Positions 12,221 through 26,339 of a stretch of 64,000 nucleotides of DNA are shown here, in pieces. The position numbers and the translations under genes were made by a program. This DNA is from Albugo candida (lineage: Eukaryota > Oomycota > Peronosporomycetes > Albuginales > Albuginaceae): assembly GCA_905220665.1 (NCBI GenBank), contig CAJNAR010000165.1, positions 310,001-374,000 on the forward strand, written 5' to 3'. The first letter of the stretch is position 1; each line of letters begins with the position of its first letter. The notes beneath the pieces were generated by a model. It worked only from the letters and a program-made list of their open reading frames with translations, had not been told where the DNA came from and made no database searches.

Positions 12221-14324
12221 ATGCAGATTTCCACGTTTTGCACATCCATTCTGGTTACGATGATGCCAACATGGAGTGCAATACAGAGACAACATGAACC
12301 TAGTGTCAGCGACGCTCATGTTGTCCACTTTGAGACCGAATTCTATTGCATCGTGCCACGATTGCCTTATCAGGAGTGTGGGCATAACACAGATTCTTTT
12401 GATGGAAGAACATTTAAATAGAGATTGTATTGGGTGGAAGGACACGCAGATATTGCCAGAGCATTCATATTTCATTGTAATATACGGAGTATATGTTTCA
12501 TTTCGCTCAAAAAAGCTCAGCCAAATACTTTAGATGATTTTTTACGCCATGATCATCAGCAAAGATTGACCGTAATATATTCAGAGAAGAAGAATGGTGT
12601 CGAGAAAAATATCCTTTCTTGGGCAGAAGTTATGGAATGTACAATCGGCAAAAGTCACGTTTCTGGAATCACGTCAGATTTAGAAAACTCAAATAGTGAG
12701 CGTGAAGAGCACATATCAAAGCAAACGAGGTTAATATCTACCATTTTGTCGAAAGAATCAGAAGAAGGCTTTTTCTTGAAACTAAAAAAGAGCGACGATA
12801 AAAATCAAGCAAGCAGCAACATCCAAATGGATATCGTCAATGACCCATCTATTCGATGCATTTTGAGCTTTGGCATGAGAAAAAACGCTGCATGCCGAGA
12901 ATGTTTGGCCTTGCACACTGAGTGGCTCTCTATTCGAACGTATCATTTGAGTTTCCGTCCAAAAATACCCTTAGCGGAGCTATCCGTTTTTCGTAGTAAG
13001 TACAAGTCCGAAAATATCGTGAAGAAATGTCGGGAAAAGTTTGGTTTGGCTTTCTTGCCGTAGAGTCTCGCTGATTGTCAGGAATTTTCCGCTGTATTTT
13101 ATCATTCAAGTTTGCTTTAAAATAAAAAGCTTTTTAATTACCCGAGTGACGACAATCAAATCCATGTTCCAATGACTGAAAAAGGACTTGAACCGGATAA
13201 GATCAGCAAGATACTGAAGCAAGTTGATGCAAAACGAATGTCCAGATTTTCTGAAGTGAAGAGCCTTATAAGAGATGCAAGCAAAATGAAGCCTGAAGGC
13301 AGAATCATGGCCTGGAACGATCCGAAGTGCTTGATGGTCACATCTCATTATAACGAGATCCACGACTGTCTTTCTTGCGTGCTGAAATACACACGAGATG
13401 GACCTCGCGTGATTCTCACCATATCGATTACTTTTGCAACTATATTCACGGATACACCACCTGTTCATGATTGCCAAAGATGCCAAAGTCTAAGGGAGAT
13501 TGATCCAGATAAGTGCCTTGAATACCTCCATGAGAGTAGTACAATGGATACAGATTCCTATCAGCACTTACTGAAATCACCATATACCGATCCTTCAATA
13601 GGTACTTGTATGGTATTGTACCACACTCCATCTAGAAAAGATAGATGTGTTAGTTGTGTGACAAAACTGTTTGGCGTGAAGGAACTCAAGCTAAGCACGG
13701 CTTTTGCGTCGTTTCTTGATGCTTCCGAAACCAACCCAGAAATCACACTGAGATTATTTGGAGAGAGTACGTCTTGTCACAAAAAAAATTTATGCCGCAA
13801 AATTGAACAAGTGCCAAATAGATTTTGCTCTGAGCACCGTGCTTATAGCGATATGACCCATGGTGGTAAAGAAAAGCGAAAGAGAAATTTATCAACAATT
13901 CACGAAGCATAGAATCTATGTGGGGGTGTGGCCTCCCTCCAGTCAACAAACTGTAAAACCCGTAGAGACGGCACTTTCAAATCCAAGCTATTGGACTCCT
14001 GTAGACTCGGACTCCCCGGGGACGAACATCTGGCCTATTTGCAGCCAAATAGCTTTCGTCAAATTTACATGTTCAGTGTCCAAACAATTGGATTGTGCAA
14101 GCTGCCTTATTCAGCACTCAGAAATAAATTTCGTTTATTATGACAAGAATGGGTCTTCTGGATATGTTTGGATGCGTCAAGCACGCGCCCATGTTTTTAG
14201 ACAATGCCTGGATACTTATTGCTCAAGCCTCGCTTATGATGATCGAATAAGTCAAATGGAGCATCCTATCGGTCTCCGTCAATGGACCAGACAAGACATC
14301 CGTGAGAGAAATAATGAAAATTAG
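12221..14324 (+). pseudogene. CCG-family secreted multi-module protein, copy A, broken
   Basis: The preferred start is ATG 12221, which gives a hydrophobic signal peptide (about 20 residues ending TWSA); an upstream in-frame ATG at 12158 would bury it. Unit 1 is degenerate: the second Cys of CxxC is missing, but the block LYWVEGH followed by C-x5-C aligns with copies B and C. Unit 2 has C-x11-C-x2-C with CREC at 12893-12904, unit 3 has CLSC near 13366, unit 4 has a perfect CX2CX5G (CVSCVTKLFG, 13646-13675), and unit 5 has CASC at 14094-14105. The frame is broken by TAG 12419, TAG 13061, TAA near 13112, and a frame change between 13860 and 13912. A role as a host-delivered effector is inferred from the CCG class of white rusts. 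The breaks indicate a pseudogene, though introns cannot be fully excluded. Confidence 0.72.
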
Positions 14325-14329
14325 CTTCA

Positions 14330-17300
14330 GCGTTCGTTTTCTGCAATACTTCTTCCAATAATTAAAACTTTGAATACAGTACTCTGTTCACTTACCGGGA
14401 CATTCAGTCATTGTTTTCGCATCACGTGACACATATAGTACTGTACGTCGGAAATACATTTTCATCTGGTGGTGATGTAATGATCATGGATAGCATTATC
14501 AGACAAGGTACGAGTCATGTGATATGTTATGATTTGCATTGGTCACCTTATGCATCCCTTCATATCTAACATCTTGACTCCTAGTTGCCGCTGTATTGAA
14601 GAGAAAAGGGATGATAATCGCGTCCATTATGAATTTACTTCATATACATATTCTAGCTTCCAGTGAACCACCCTTTTTTGCGCTCAATGTGTGATACATT
14701 CTCTAGAAACGTTTTCTGAACAAGAGATCTTGCGCTGCTAGGGACCGTTTTGCAAAATCATATAAACATTTAGGGTCGTCACACCAGTGGTTCATTGTCT
14801 ATATAATTACCTCTCGATAAAAATACGCTTCGGAAGTGCAATCATTTAGGAAGAAGGATTGTGTCCTAATCTGGATAAGAGATTTTCTGGACTGGTTGTC
14901 AACCCATAAATGATAAAATGAGTGATTCATATTCGACGGGTTTGTAGACTCAACAACTTCGTTGACGAATACATATCCCTAGGGATGAAATGATCATGAA
15001 ATAGAAATGGCGGCTCGACACAGATGCATTGTATGAGCTGCTAAGATGGCAATCAACCGCATGGGTAAACATATAATTGAGATTGTGAACAAATTTGATA
15101 TCGCAAGTGTGTTGTATCCGACCAGTATCCGGTCCTGGAAGATTTAATCCCGAATGACCTTTCTGACAAAGCAGAACTACTTGAATAGATCTTTAAGAGT
15201 GCATCAAAGTAATGGAAAAGTGAGCTATCATCAATGCGTTCCATGGTATACTGAATGACACAACCCGAATGCATCCGTGCTTTAATTTCTAATACTTTCG
15301 ATAAATTCAATTGTGGCAATTACGTAGCTGAGAACCATTTTGGGACACCGAGAAAGCTATATGAGCATTGTGAATCAGCTTTTGAGTCTTACAAACTGTG
15401 GTTTATTCGAAAAGCTGAAATGAAAAAGGAACATCTCTGAGCAATATCGATGAATAAATCCAATTTGGCTCGAATATGCTACAAACCATCCAGCTTCTCT
15501 CATGTTTTCCAGATTCTCCTACCGATTCCATGAATACAATCATATGAATTCTGCGATTTGATGTCTTAACCATAGTCCTGAACATACGCTGCATCTTTTG
15601 CCGGTCGAAAGGGCATAATTGGAAATTCTGATAAAAGATTCGACGCAAGAATCATGCATTAGAACTATGTTCTTTTGATTTAGATTTAGGCACGACCCTA
15701 TGCCCTTGTTCTTCTTACAGGCCTGTTTGGTTACTAACAAGCAAGGTACGCATGTAGAGAAAGTTAATATTTTTCATCTTGAGATTATCTTGGCATGTGT
15801 TTTTAGACGTCAGTGAGATCAAAGTGTTTCTGACTGATAGCCTATTTGACTAATGATCTAAGAATTCAAGAATGTATTTTTCGTTGTTTCTTGTACAAAA
15901 GTATCTCGCATCACTTGACGCCTTGACAAATATTTGCGCACAAAAAATTGAAAGAAGCAACGTGTCAAATAATGAAGGATGATAAAACGTCTGTAGCTAC
16001 CACTTCGCGTTTTTCTAAATTTTGGCGGTAAGCTACCTGCGCCGAAATACATTTTCACTAGTGATTGAATTCACGGTAATCGCAACGACCTATGCTTAAA
16101 CTCAGTGATTTCCGCATAATCAATGTTCTACGTATAAACTGACCGGTCAGAATTAACAGAATACTTCACGGTACCAAATAGGTGAAGCTACTCTAGCTTG
16201 AACAATATTAAATGCCATATTCACTCTATCATAAGAATGAAGCCCGTTTTCTACAAAGCTGAATGTTACTTTATTCTTTTCTACTCCTACAACAAACATA
16301 AAACCAATGGAGTAAGCTCTAATTTGATTTGTTGAGTCGTGAATATAATGATTGTTCATAGCTAAACGGTTGATTCCTAGCATAATATTCATGAATTTTC
16401 TTGCTTTCCTAGTAATAATGTCAAGCAGCTTTTCGAGTACTCAGGTATTCATCCTCTCAGTCACACCTAGTATCGAAACGTTTTTTTGTAGTAGCAGATA
16501 AGCCGTTTCAAAAACTATTATAGGCTACAGATACAGGAGAAAGGATTACAGTTGGCAGTCTGCCTATTTCACAAACTGAAATATGTTAACGATGTATTTT
16601 TTATGTATACAAAGAAATTCAGTAGAAATTTTGAACATTGCTGCTGAACGCACTAATTTGCTCTTAGCTCTTCGTCTTCATTTATTCCAGTATCGCCATG
16701 TATAATTTTCATTTTGTATTATGCCTACATCGCTTAATATATATATGACAAACGTCGCTCCAAAATTCGCTTTCCTTGAGCGTTTCTTGGTATCGTATGG
16801 ACGTATCTTTGGAGCCTGAAGATACGTCGACTGATTGGAATCCTGACATATTCTAGCTTGTCCATTATTAATCAATTTCAATGTATCAAATTCTGTATCA
16901 ATGTCCATACCTTCAGATGGGGCTATATTACTTTGATGCATTCAGTCAAATTCTTCAAAGGTAATCTAAACATTGCATACCATTTTTTGGTAATCTACTT
17001 CAGATATATGTTTGCGTGCACTACACGATTCTTGTAAGATTTCGATGACGTGAAGGAAACAAATATCCGTACCACATGATCATTAATAACGGATCACGAA
17101 GGATTGTTACTCAAACTTCAGAGAAGCTAGCAGGTCAACCATTCAGTACATAAGACTTGTCAAAATACAAGAATTTGAGCTGTTAACGTGCAATAACAAA
17201 CTCACTTTGATATGAGTCATACAAACTATCCATCGCTTCATGAAATGAAATAAAAGTGGTTTGAGGCTATATTGTGACTATATACTAGCAAAATTACACA

Positions 17301-20300
17301 GCTCGCGGTCGCTTTTTCTGGTGCAAATATGTCCGACCGGTCAATAGTACAACGTTGGCTATCACCTATAAATCACGCGTAACTGCTGAGGTCTTCTTGA
17401 TTGTGTCAATCTGAAAGAGAAATGCTTAGTAGAAATACCGCATTTCCACCACGTGAATACTACTACATCATCTAACACACAAATGAGAGCACAACGGGCT
17501 AGATCATCAAAAGCATCGTTCTATTATAAACGATAGTTCCCTGAGCATCGGTTTTCCTATTTGCGACAATACCCTAATTGTACCACACAATCAATTTCTT
17601 TTGCAGAACTCCGTCCTAGAGACTAAGGAATTTATTGTGAAACGGCAGAAACGAATGGCATTTCGAGCTTGTGATAAGTTGGTATATTCATGCCAAAGAG
17701 TTTAGAGTGGATGACGTCTGTTTATTTTCAATACTTATTATATCCTCTTCCTTTAAGTCCTCAGATTAATTACACAGCATTTTCATCTCTATTTAGATTT
17801 GTTGAAAAAAAACTTGTTGAATAGGTGTCTTCGATACCATCCCATTTGTACAAAAATTTTGTTGCCCTCTATAGGAACCTTGTCTCACTTTACATGTGAG
17901 CGAAACCGAGACAAAATCTTGGAATTCTATTGCAATTGTCACTCTGGCGCATCATTGAATTCTATTCATTTTCATCCGAAACAATCATACAAGTGCAAGC
18001 TTTGAAATTGCATTCATCTTAAAGATGTTAGGTTTTAAGACGCTTACTTAAGTAACGAAGCAGTTCTAATTGATTCAGGCCGCCACCTCAATTCACCAAA
18101 TCGGTCTTAGAACAATACAAAAAGTAACAACAAGAGTATGCAAACTCCGATTTGAAAACCGTAAAAAAACCATCATCGCAATTATTATTATGAGAGTCGT
18201 TATGGATTACTATCAACAAAAAGAGTCGCGAAAATCTTTAAAACACAAAGTATTTTAGCCGGACCAAGAGGATATATTAAGAATGATTCATCCTGGCCGC
18301 TTAGAATTTACATTTTTTGTTAATCGGAACAGTAAGAAATAACTGCTATTGCTTTGTCAAAAAGCATAAAATCTCGCTGTTTTTGTACAGTACAACACGC
18401 CGCAATAAATGCAGATGACTGGATTGATGAACAGAAATCAATTACTGCATAGAGGGTCAATAGTATGTATTTTTTTCGTGGCCATGAAGTGTAGAGCAAC
18501 TCAAAAGCGAAAAGAAAGCTGACTGTCGTGATTTCTTCAAATCGCTAGAGAAGCCTATCATGGAAATGTCATGGCTCTATTGGGGTCACAAATGGGATAG
18601 AAATAGAACTTTGAGGCAAAAAAGCGATAATTATTGACGATATATTCTATCGTGAATGATCAACCCGAGTATGTGGCTGTTGACTCGCAATCAAATTAGT
18701 TTGGCTTTATATATTCATGACTGATTATACCTTATACTCGGACTTAGGAACTGTAATCATGCTACCAGCAAGGAGTTCATTTCTGATTTACATTCAAATT
18801 AAAGAAGAAACATTCCATAAGAGCCGTCTACAGGATGCAATTTAGTGTCTTAGTTCGAAGGCCTCATTCTCGATGCGCAAACATCGTCCGGCTGTCAATA
18901 GTTCTGCATATCAAACGCGCATCCCATTCGCAAAAATATCAGGTCTTGGATGTTCCCTTCTTAATCTCTTCAGTATCATTGAACTCCGTCAACTATTTCC
19001 TGTTTCTATTTATTCGAAGTTCTCCACACAACAACGACAACAACGACGTGAGAAATCACAAACTGTACCCGAAGAATTCTATCGGTTGTTTTGTAGCAGC
19101 AAAGGGCGCATTGATCGTCACTTATGGAGATTACATCTTTAGTCGGCCACGCATAAAATCCTTTTAACCAGAGCAATTCTTTATGCATGACATCAGATCC
19201 GTTCTGTATCGTCTGAGGAGCCAATTACTTAGTTATCAGAATCGTCACGGTATTTCCAATCGCATTATATAAAATTGTTCAAGTCATTGCTCTTGAGATC
19301 TGTGGCGTAGTAGCGCTTCATTCGGGGCCTCACCTTGCACAGTATTACTTGGCAAGGAATATAGCGTTATTTATAGAATCACAGATGCCGGCTTTAAGAA
19401 AGTCTGAAGATTACTATAGGAAAGGAGAAATAGATGCGAGTGCGGCGTTACGCTATAACAAGGAACACTAGAGGAAAAGAATACCCCTATATAGCTAAGC
19501 CATGTGTGTTTCTTGTATATCCCAGCGAGTTTTAGCTATCAGCTTCATGAGAAGAAGCCCGCTTTCCGAGTTGATTATTGTGCTAGTTCTCGCTTTAGCT
19601 CGGGTTTCTATTGTCAAATGTTGTTATCTTGTTCAATACATTCTAGCAGATTAACAGTATCGCTTGTCTGTATTACTTATACTTGCCGATAAAGTGCTTC
19701 TTTGAAGAAATGAGGTGTTTTCTCTCCATGAGCTTTTAGTCATGAACCTGCGACACAATACATCACACTAGACCCATGTTCTTTTAGATCAAGTAAGCTG
19801 AACACGATTATAGAGCGTCAAATACGACAGATTAACCCTGTTTCACAAATTCGAATCCACGTAAATTCGAGTTGTATTCTCATCATTGAAATGATGTATT
19901 CAAAATCATTGAATATTGTTAGTAAGAATGCATAAATACGTTTCGAGAGAACGCCTATTTTCTCACAGTGACAAAGTAATGTTCCCGCATCGACGACTAG
20001 TAAGTTGCAACTATGCGTTTCATTTTGTTTATTTATTGTACTTTAGGCCTTAAAGAAGTCGTTTTTGTCTAATTCTAGTAATAGAGACAACTCTTAGAAG
20101 ACTAATAAGTTGTTTGTGACTGGTATTTTATGTGCGACACATCATAAAATCAACGCACCGAGACTAGAAGCTGCTGATCGAGTATGTTGAAGAAATGATG
20201 CCGATTCGAGTTGAAGAGAAGTATGGTACGATTTTTGAGCTGCATTCGGCGTGTTGGAAAGTGAGCTTGCGCAGCTAGTAGGTTCAGATGAACGATATTT

Positions 20301-23300
20301 CCTCCTAAGCTTTTTCATGCTATCGATCAATGTAGTTAGGTATAGGATTTAATCAATCGAGACTTAGAATAGTGAGTTTTGAAGCTAATTTCAGAAATAG
20401 GCATAGATAAATCAGATTTAAAAAAATATTTTTTTTGCAACTCGGATCCTCTGCATCGAATGGGTTTAGCGACATGATAATGATGTAAAGATAGAACACA
20501 CTTAAGGCAAGCAGCACGTTCATCATTTAGCTTTTCATCTGTTTCTCTAAAACTAAATAAGTAGCGTATGAAAAGAGGATAATTGAACTTCTATCGGAGG
20601 GATAGAATCTCGATACCCTTCAAAGAGTAATTCCTTTGCGCGATGGCATGACATTTGGCATCCGACGTCAAAATGGAAGTGTTGCTTGGCCTATTTGTCG
20701 CAATTTCAATTTGAAGATTTTTTCTCAGTTGTTTTTGAATCTACCTCCATTCTAGTTCTCTACACTCTGTCATCGAATTTTTTCAATCCGGATGATTGCT
20801 GATCCTGAGTGGATGCTTCATAATAGAAAATGATATCAGTAATTTTAGGAACATGAGGATTTATATTGTTCTTCTCATTATCTTCTTGTTGTTGATATGC
20901 TACTCTACTCTATTCCACAAACACGTTCTCGATTGGCGACAACAGATTGATTATTATAATCTGCTTACATATATCAGTATGTTTTTTTGGCCTCTAATTG
21001 GATTGTTGCTTGTAACCGATTGGTAATAGTATGTCATTTAGAGGTTAATGGTCTGGTACCGATGCTAACAGAGTAAACCACTCGTTTCAATTATTGCTAT
21101 AATCGTCACTCGTCATTGGTTACCGTATGAAATTAGATTCAGGATTCTTGGACTGAAATCGCCTGGCGAATAATGCAATTTTTGAAAAATTGTGCGTTCG
21201 ACAACATATACGTTAAAATTAATCTTCTCATCCCTTATACAAATCGATTGCATGATTAGTATCATGTATGGAGTAATCCTCCTGTGCTCGTGAGAAGTGT
21301 CACCCTCATACTGGTCCAAATACAGTATACATTCCGTCTCAGCATACTCGTTTGGTATCACCAATTGAATGTAAATCATTATTGAGAGTTTGTCATCACT
21401 ATGAAATATAAGGGAGAGATTCCCACGCTGCATAACTGGCGTTGGTTGCCTACGGTACGGTCAACACACTGTCATGTCTACATAAAAGTTATGTGGCAAT
21501 CGAAGCAATTCGCACAGTCGTTAAGACAATTAATGAAATCAGATGAGGTGAACTGATATTAAGATAGCACTTTATTGACGTCAATTCAGCCCATTTGAAG
21601 ATTATAACATACAAATCAAAGTCGTACTCTAACATGTGCACCTCATGAATACGCTCTTAATGTACTTGACTCTACGCAATCAACATAATCATACGCGAAT
21701 GACGCAATTTCAGAGGATGATATAAAGTTAGGATAATAGGATAGTAGACTATATCCACCCCAAAATATGTTGAGTTTTTCTATCGCCGACAAAATTTGGT
21801 AGACTCCCAGATCATGATCAGCAAAGCAGCAGCCTCTTTTATATAGTCATGGCATGGAGATCTAGAGTGGAGGCAACATTATTGTTCAGCGAATGCGGTT
21901 TCGTGGGAATTCACCCGCGTTATGTTACGTCAATCCTATGATAGATTATTCACACCTACCAAATAGATTTTTCAATACCTCCCTGACAGCCATTCATTTT
22001 TGTCTCTAATGCTATGCGTGTAAGTATCGACGTTGGAGGGGGATTTGTATCGTACCATTGTATCCTTGGATTACAGTACAATAACGGCGTCAAAAGATAT
22101 GGTTTCTGGCTATTGCTCCATTCGAAATCCTCCGATGACGAGTATCGAGCTAAACTTATGTCGTATGGGGAGCTCATTTTTGCATCCCTGGCATACTCCA
22201 ATAGATACGAGCACCTTTCTCTCCCGGAAAAATGAGAATTGTCATTTTCCTGCTAATATGAATTGATTAGGGAATTGTGGCTTTAGAGGTACTCGAAGAC
22301 CGGGGTGAAACGTTTCTTCATATGAGTGCTTTGGCTATGTCAGCGATATGGCTTTGTTGCGTTTTCTCTCAAAGGCCAATCCAGGTAAATATTGGACCTT
22401 GGATGTGCTTTTCCAAGTTTTCCTAAAAGGGGTGATAGTATGATACGCAAGAGACACGCAAAACTTTTGATGTGCGTCAAAGAAATACGGACAGAATAAT
22501 ACGAATGTCGATGTTCTTTGATCAATTGCTACTTCAAAAAGATAAACTTTGGTATCTGTGATTTCATTGCGCACACGTTTGGTAGTGCTGAAGATTTATC
22601 GGGTGCACCCTCGGGTTTTCGATTTATTCGAACAAGTTGCAACAGTCACTTCTTTTCTTTCATCCAGGGATCCTTCAATTTAGGTGATCATTCGTATCTT
22701 ATATTTAAGCTCCAGTCGGAGCCCTCACACTCAGATTTGAAATTTATTGGTGCTTTTCATTTGGACGCTCCTGGTCGACCGCATGATTTGAAGGACTGTA
22801 TTGGATCTCACCAATCCATGATGAGGTTCCATCCCACACGACATGAGCAATCGGTTTTCTGAGATGCGGAGCATTCCATATCGTAATAGACTACACTGCT
22901 CGCGTCCCTTTTTTGTTTAGCAAAAGAATTTTCCGTCCAAATGTCACACTTTCCACATTGGAAGATTTCCTTCAACGTTTTTATTACATAAACGGGTTGA
23001 ACTCATGCTTATTGATGTTTTCGGCGTGTCCTTTGTACGTGCCCTTTGTACTTTTGACAACGGTCGCCATAGTCAGATACTGCAAAAATATAGTTTTCTG
23101 CCAGGCCACTTTTCTGTGCGAGGTACTACTTGGTCGTTAATAGAGATGCCAATCCAGAACCCACAATACCGCAGTCAGTGTGACCTGTAAATCTGTTTCA
23201 CCATTTAGACACATCTTCTGCTGTTTTTGATTTTCCATCTCCAATCAATGTGTCAAATATGAGATCCAAATGTCTCGTGCAACGGAATATCACTTTGTCC

Positions 23301-24030
23301 GCAACATGAAGAACTTGCAAGACCAGCTTGCTTCTCCAAGGGCAAGTAATATTCGTACCCATTCTTCCTGAATCTGTCTTTAATATACAATTTTAGGATA
23401 TATCGAAACCTGGAGTTAATCGACCTATCATCCGGTGACACGCAAATGTTTGTTTGGTTACTTCTGCTTTGCTGGTGACGGAAAATTAAGTCGATGACAC
23501 GACTTGATGCAAGGAAGGTGTCCAAGACAAAATGGATGAGTGGGCATCATTGAGCTCTGCCAAGATCAACTAATTCAGGCTTGATACTGCCTACTTGCGT
23601 TAAGGCGATCCTGCTAAAATGAAAGCCAAATAAAATACTGTTGAAACTTGATGCTTATGCTAATGAAAATGATACAAAACGGCTGGTCTGGACTTTTGCG
23701 TCGTGAATGTTTGTACTACAGTTGTTTCTCCGTTACAGTGTGTGATGCATTGCCACAGATAGTGTTGTCTTGTGCAACTCGGATATATTAATCGCGCAGT
23801 GTGCGAAAGAGGAAAAGCTCGATGTGACAATGGTTGAAGGAACTTCAGAAATAGATCTTGTTACATTCTCTGTGGAGACTACTTTGTGATGACTGAATCT
23901 ATTCGATCGTTCACCCGTGTATTAACAAACAATTGGAAGCATCATTGATTTCAAACTCTGGCACTGACGCAGAATCTTAGAAGGACCGGGTTGCTTACGT
24001 TGTATATAGCTTTGATTTGATGATGAAGGA
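14330..24030. other. Long AT-rich intergenic stretch, only weak ORFs
   Basis: No gene is supported. The most gene-like frames are 16678-16941 and 16153-16392 on the minus strand, 18835-19167 (+), 20796-21026 (+; a 76-residue ORF with two hydrophobic segments), 21113-21433 (-) and 22518-22862 (+). None has a motif I recognise, and none has a neighbour that completes a protein. Segments near 22-23.5 kb may be old transposon debris, but I could not assign a family. Confidence 0.5.
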
Positions 24031-26330
24031 TCTTCGGCTCAAATACGTCCAAAATGATGTGTGTTATGAAGTTCCGATATGGTCCCCATTTTGGCTATAT
24101 CATTTGTTATGGTCTGAAGATTTTTGAACCTGTCAACAGCAACAGCGATGCCAAAGTACAGGCGGTAAGTTTTAATATTCTTGAAGACTGGATAAGGACG
24201 GGACGACATCATGTCCGATGGACTGCCAGATCCATGGTACGATCTTTCAACTTCTTCTTTTGCAATCTGACTATACCTTGCGTTAGTTGCGGTTCCGGAT
24301 GAAACAGCACACGACCCACATCTTGAACATTGCGCATCATTTTTTGGAGCGGCTTTGGGGAACTTGAGACGACTCATTCTTTTTTAGTTGCACTGTCGTT
24401 GCTTGAAGACGGCACTTTTATTTTGCAGTTTTTTCGAGCGCATGTAGGAGAACAACTTGCCTGACGATGTTGATTTTTACATATCCTTCATCAAACTTAG
24501 AAAGTGTTGTCTCTTCCACTCTTTGTTCAAGATGGTAAGCCTTTTTTGTAATAGAAACAACATATTCTATCCATACATCTTGCTTACATTCCATTACAAC
24601 ACGTTGTAGCGTGTAGAACTTGTAGGGTGCGAGTGTTGCCATACACTATTTGACTATTGCCACAGACAAGACACATCTAATGGTCTAACTTGTGTAGAAT
24701 TGAAATGGTTGGCCACTAGGACGGCTATATTATTGCTTTAACGTTGATTATATTATAAACATTTTTATCTGACTTTTTGTTGCACTTCTTAGAGTAACAC
24801 CAGAATACTTTTGGCCAGTGGCAACCAAAAGAGTACTGAGTTAGCACGATTAAGCTCGATTCCGATGTGGATGCATGTCGATCATTTGTAGGTTTCGTTT
24901 CGACGCAGAGATTGGCGAAGTTTGTGCTTATGAAGAAGACCCTGGACGGTGCGAAATGCTTCAGAGCATAGGTCTACGTTGTTTCTTTGTGGCTGTGGTT
25001 CAACTTATAGCTATTCGTAATATACAAGTTGATACCCTGAAAATCCATTTCTTGAGGCGGTTGGCTGTGCAAAGGTGCATATGTTCATTTGTTGCCACTG
25101 TCGCGACTTATCGTGCTCTGCGAGATTATTAACAAGAGTTATGTATAGCTTTGCCCAGCACGGAAGAAGTTTATTCATCCTAGTAGGCATGTGGTGAGAA
25201 CTTTCACCGCGTGAGGATGCATTATGACCGAAAAGCGTTGTACGGTCAGTCAAGCAGTAACATATCTGTCTTTGCAGGAAATCCATTTTTCGACAATATA
25301 TGTAATGGTTGATTTCTGTGCACGCAATTCAAAAATCTTCCATTGGTCATCAAAGGATCATTGTTTTGTGCATACATTATTGCCGTCCGTTCTTTCAAGA
25401 AAGGTATCAATTCTTCTTTTTTTTGGAAAATATGCTTTGCATTTTTTACACTATATCTTCATCAATGTGCCATACACATAAGAGAATTGGCGAAGTTGAG
25501 AAGTGTTCTGGAATTCATGAAATAAGTGTCAGCTCGTGATAAACCGCAAAAACCTTCCGCGGAGCATCGTCCCAAAGAGAGATAAGAAAAACTTGTTGCT
25601 GCGGAAGAAGAAGATTGACTCCAGTTTGTCATGGAGTTAAGTGCGGTGGGAATTTTTCTATGCATAGAAGAGCACCCAACGACATCCAACATCGACAGCT
25701 TGGAAGCATTTGTATTGTATTTGGCATCAACCAGAAAAATGTCATTGTGACTTTCGAGCCATCTCTTGAAAGCTAAGACGGACAAAGTGTATGTGGAAAT
25801 TCGTCTTCATCATCGCTCACTAATTGCAACCCGCAAAAATTTTTCACAAGGGAATCCTTCGATTGACGGCCATCCAGAGTCTCGAAACGTGTGCTTGGTG
25901 AACTTCGTCAGTAAAATAAGTCCAACATCATTCCGCTAACACGTTTGGATGGTTCTTGTTGGGGTACCAGCATCATTCATTTCAAGTTTTGTCTACTTTA
26001 TTTCGGTTCCAAGTGTAAGGTGGATAGGATGGGCGCTTGCGTAGATTGATGGCATATGGTTATGATCCTCTTCAACCACGCGAAGGTTCAGTGAAGGTCA
26101 ACCTGTATGGTTTTAAGCGGAATGAACATTTGGCGGGTACTGTCGAGGCCTTTCGTGCTCTAGTTTTTTGCTTTATACCAAGCCAATTTCGGTTAGACCA
26201 TCCTGCCGCATTTGTACGGGACCGTATGATATCCATTACGTTGCTTGTAAAATGATTTGCTTTTATCATGGCTTTACGAGAGCTATATTCAATTCCAACA
26301 AGTCTGATTTGTGGCTGCAACAATGTTTAC
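24030..26330 (-). pseudogene. MULE-type transposase (second copy), heavily decayed
   Basis: Reading the minus strand from 26323, there is an N-terminal segment with a Cys-Phe-Arg-Leu core (CSFRLKPYRLTF) followed in another frame by a His-x-His (HNH), like FAR1/MULE-type DNA-binding domains. At 25785-25462 comes IFLVDAKYNTN...MLDVVG, which matches the strand around the first catalytic Asp of Mutator-like transposases (usual form DATYKTN..MPLLxVVG). The parts nearer 24 kb (24418-24642 and 24039-24377) are open on the same strand and could be the C-terminal half, but I see no clear catalytic residues there. Boundaries are approximate and no terminal inverted repeats were found. Confidence 0.5.
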
Positions 26331-26339
26331 TGAAAATTA

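Noticed and set aside
20796..21026. Small membrane protein gene
   Set aside because: The 76-codon frame has hydrophobic segments, but AT-rich DNA readily gives such frames and there is no homology or context.
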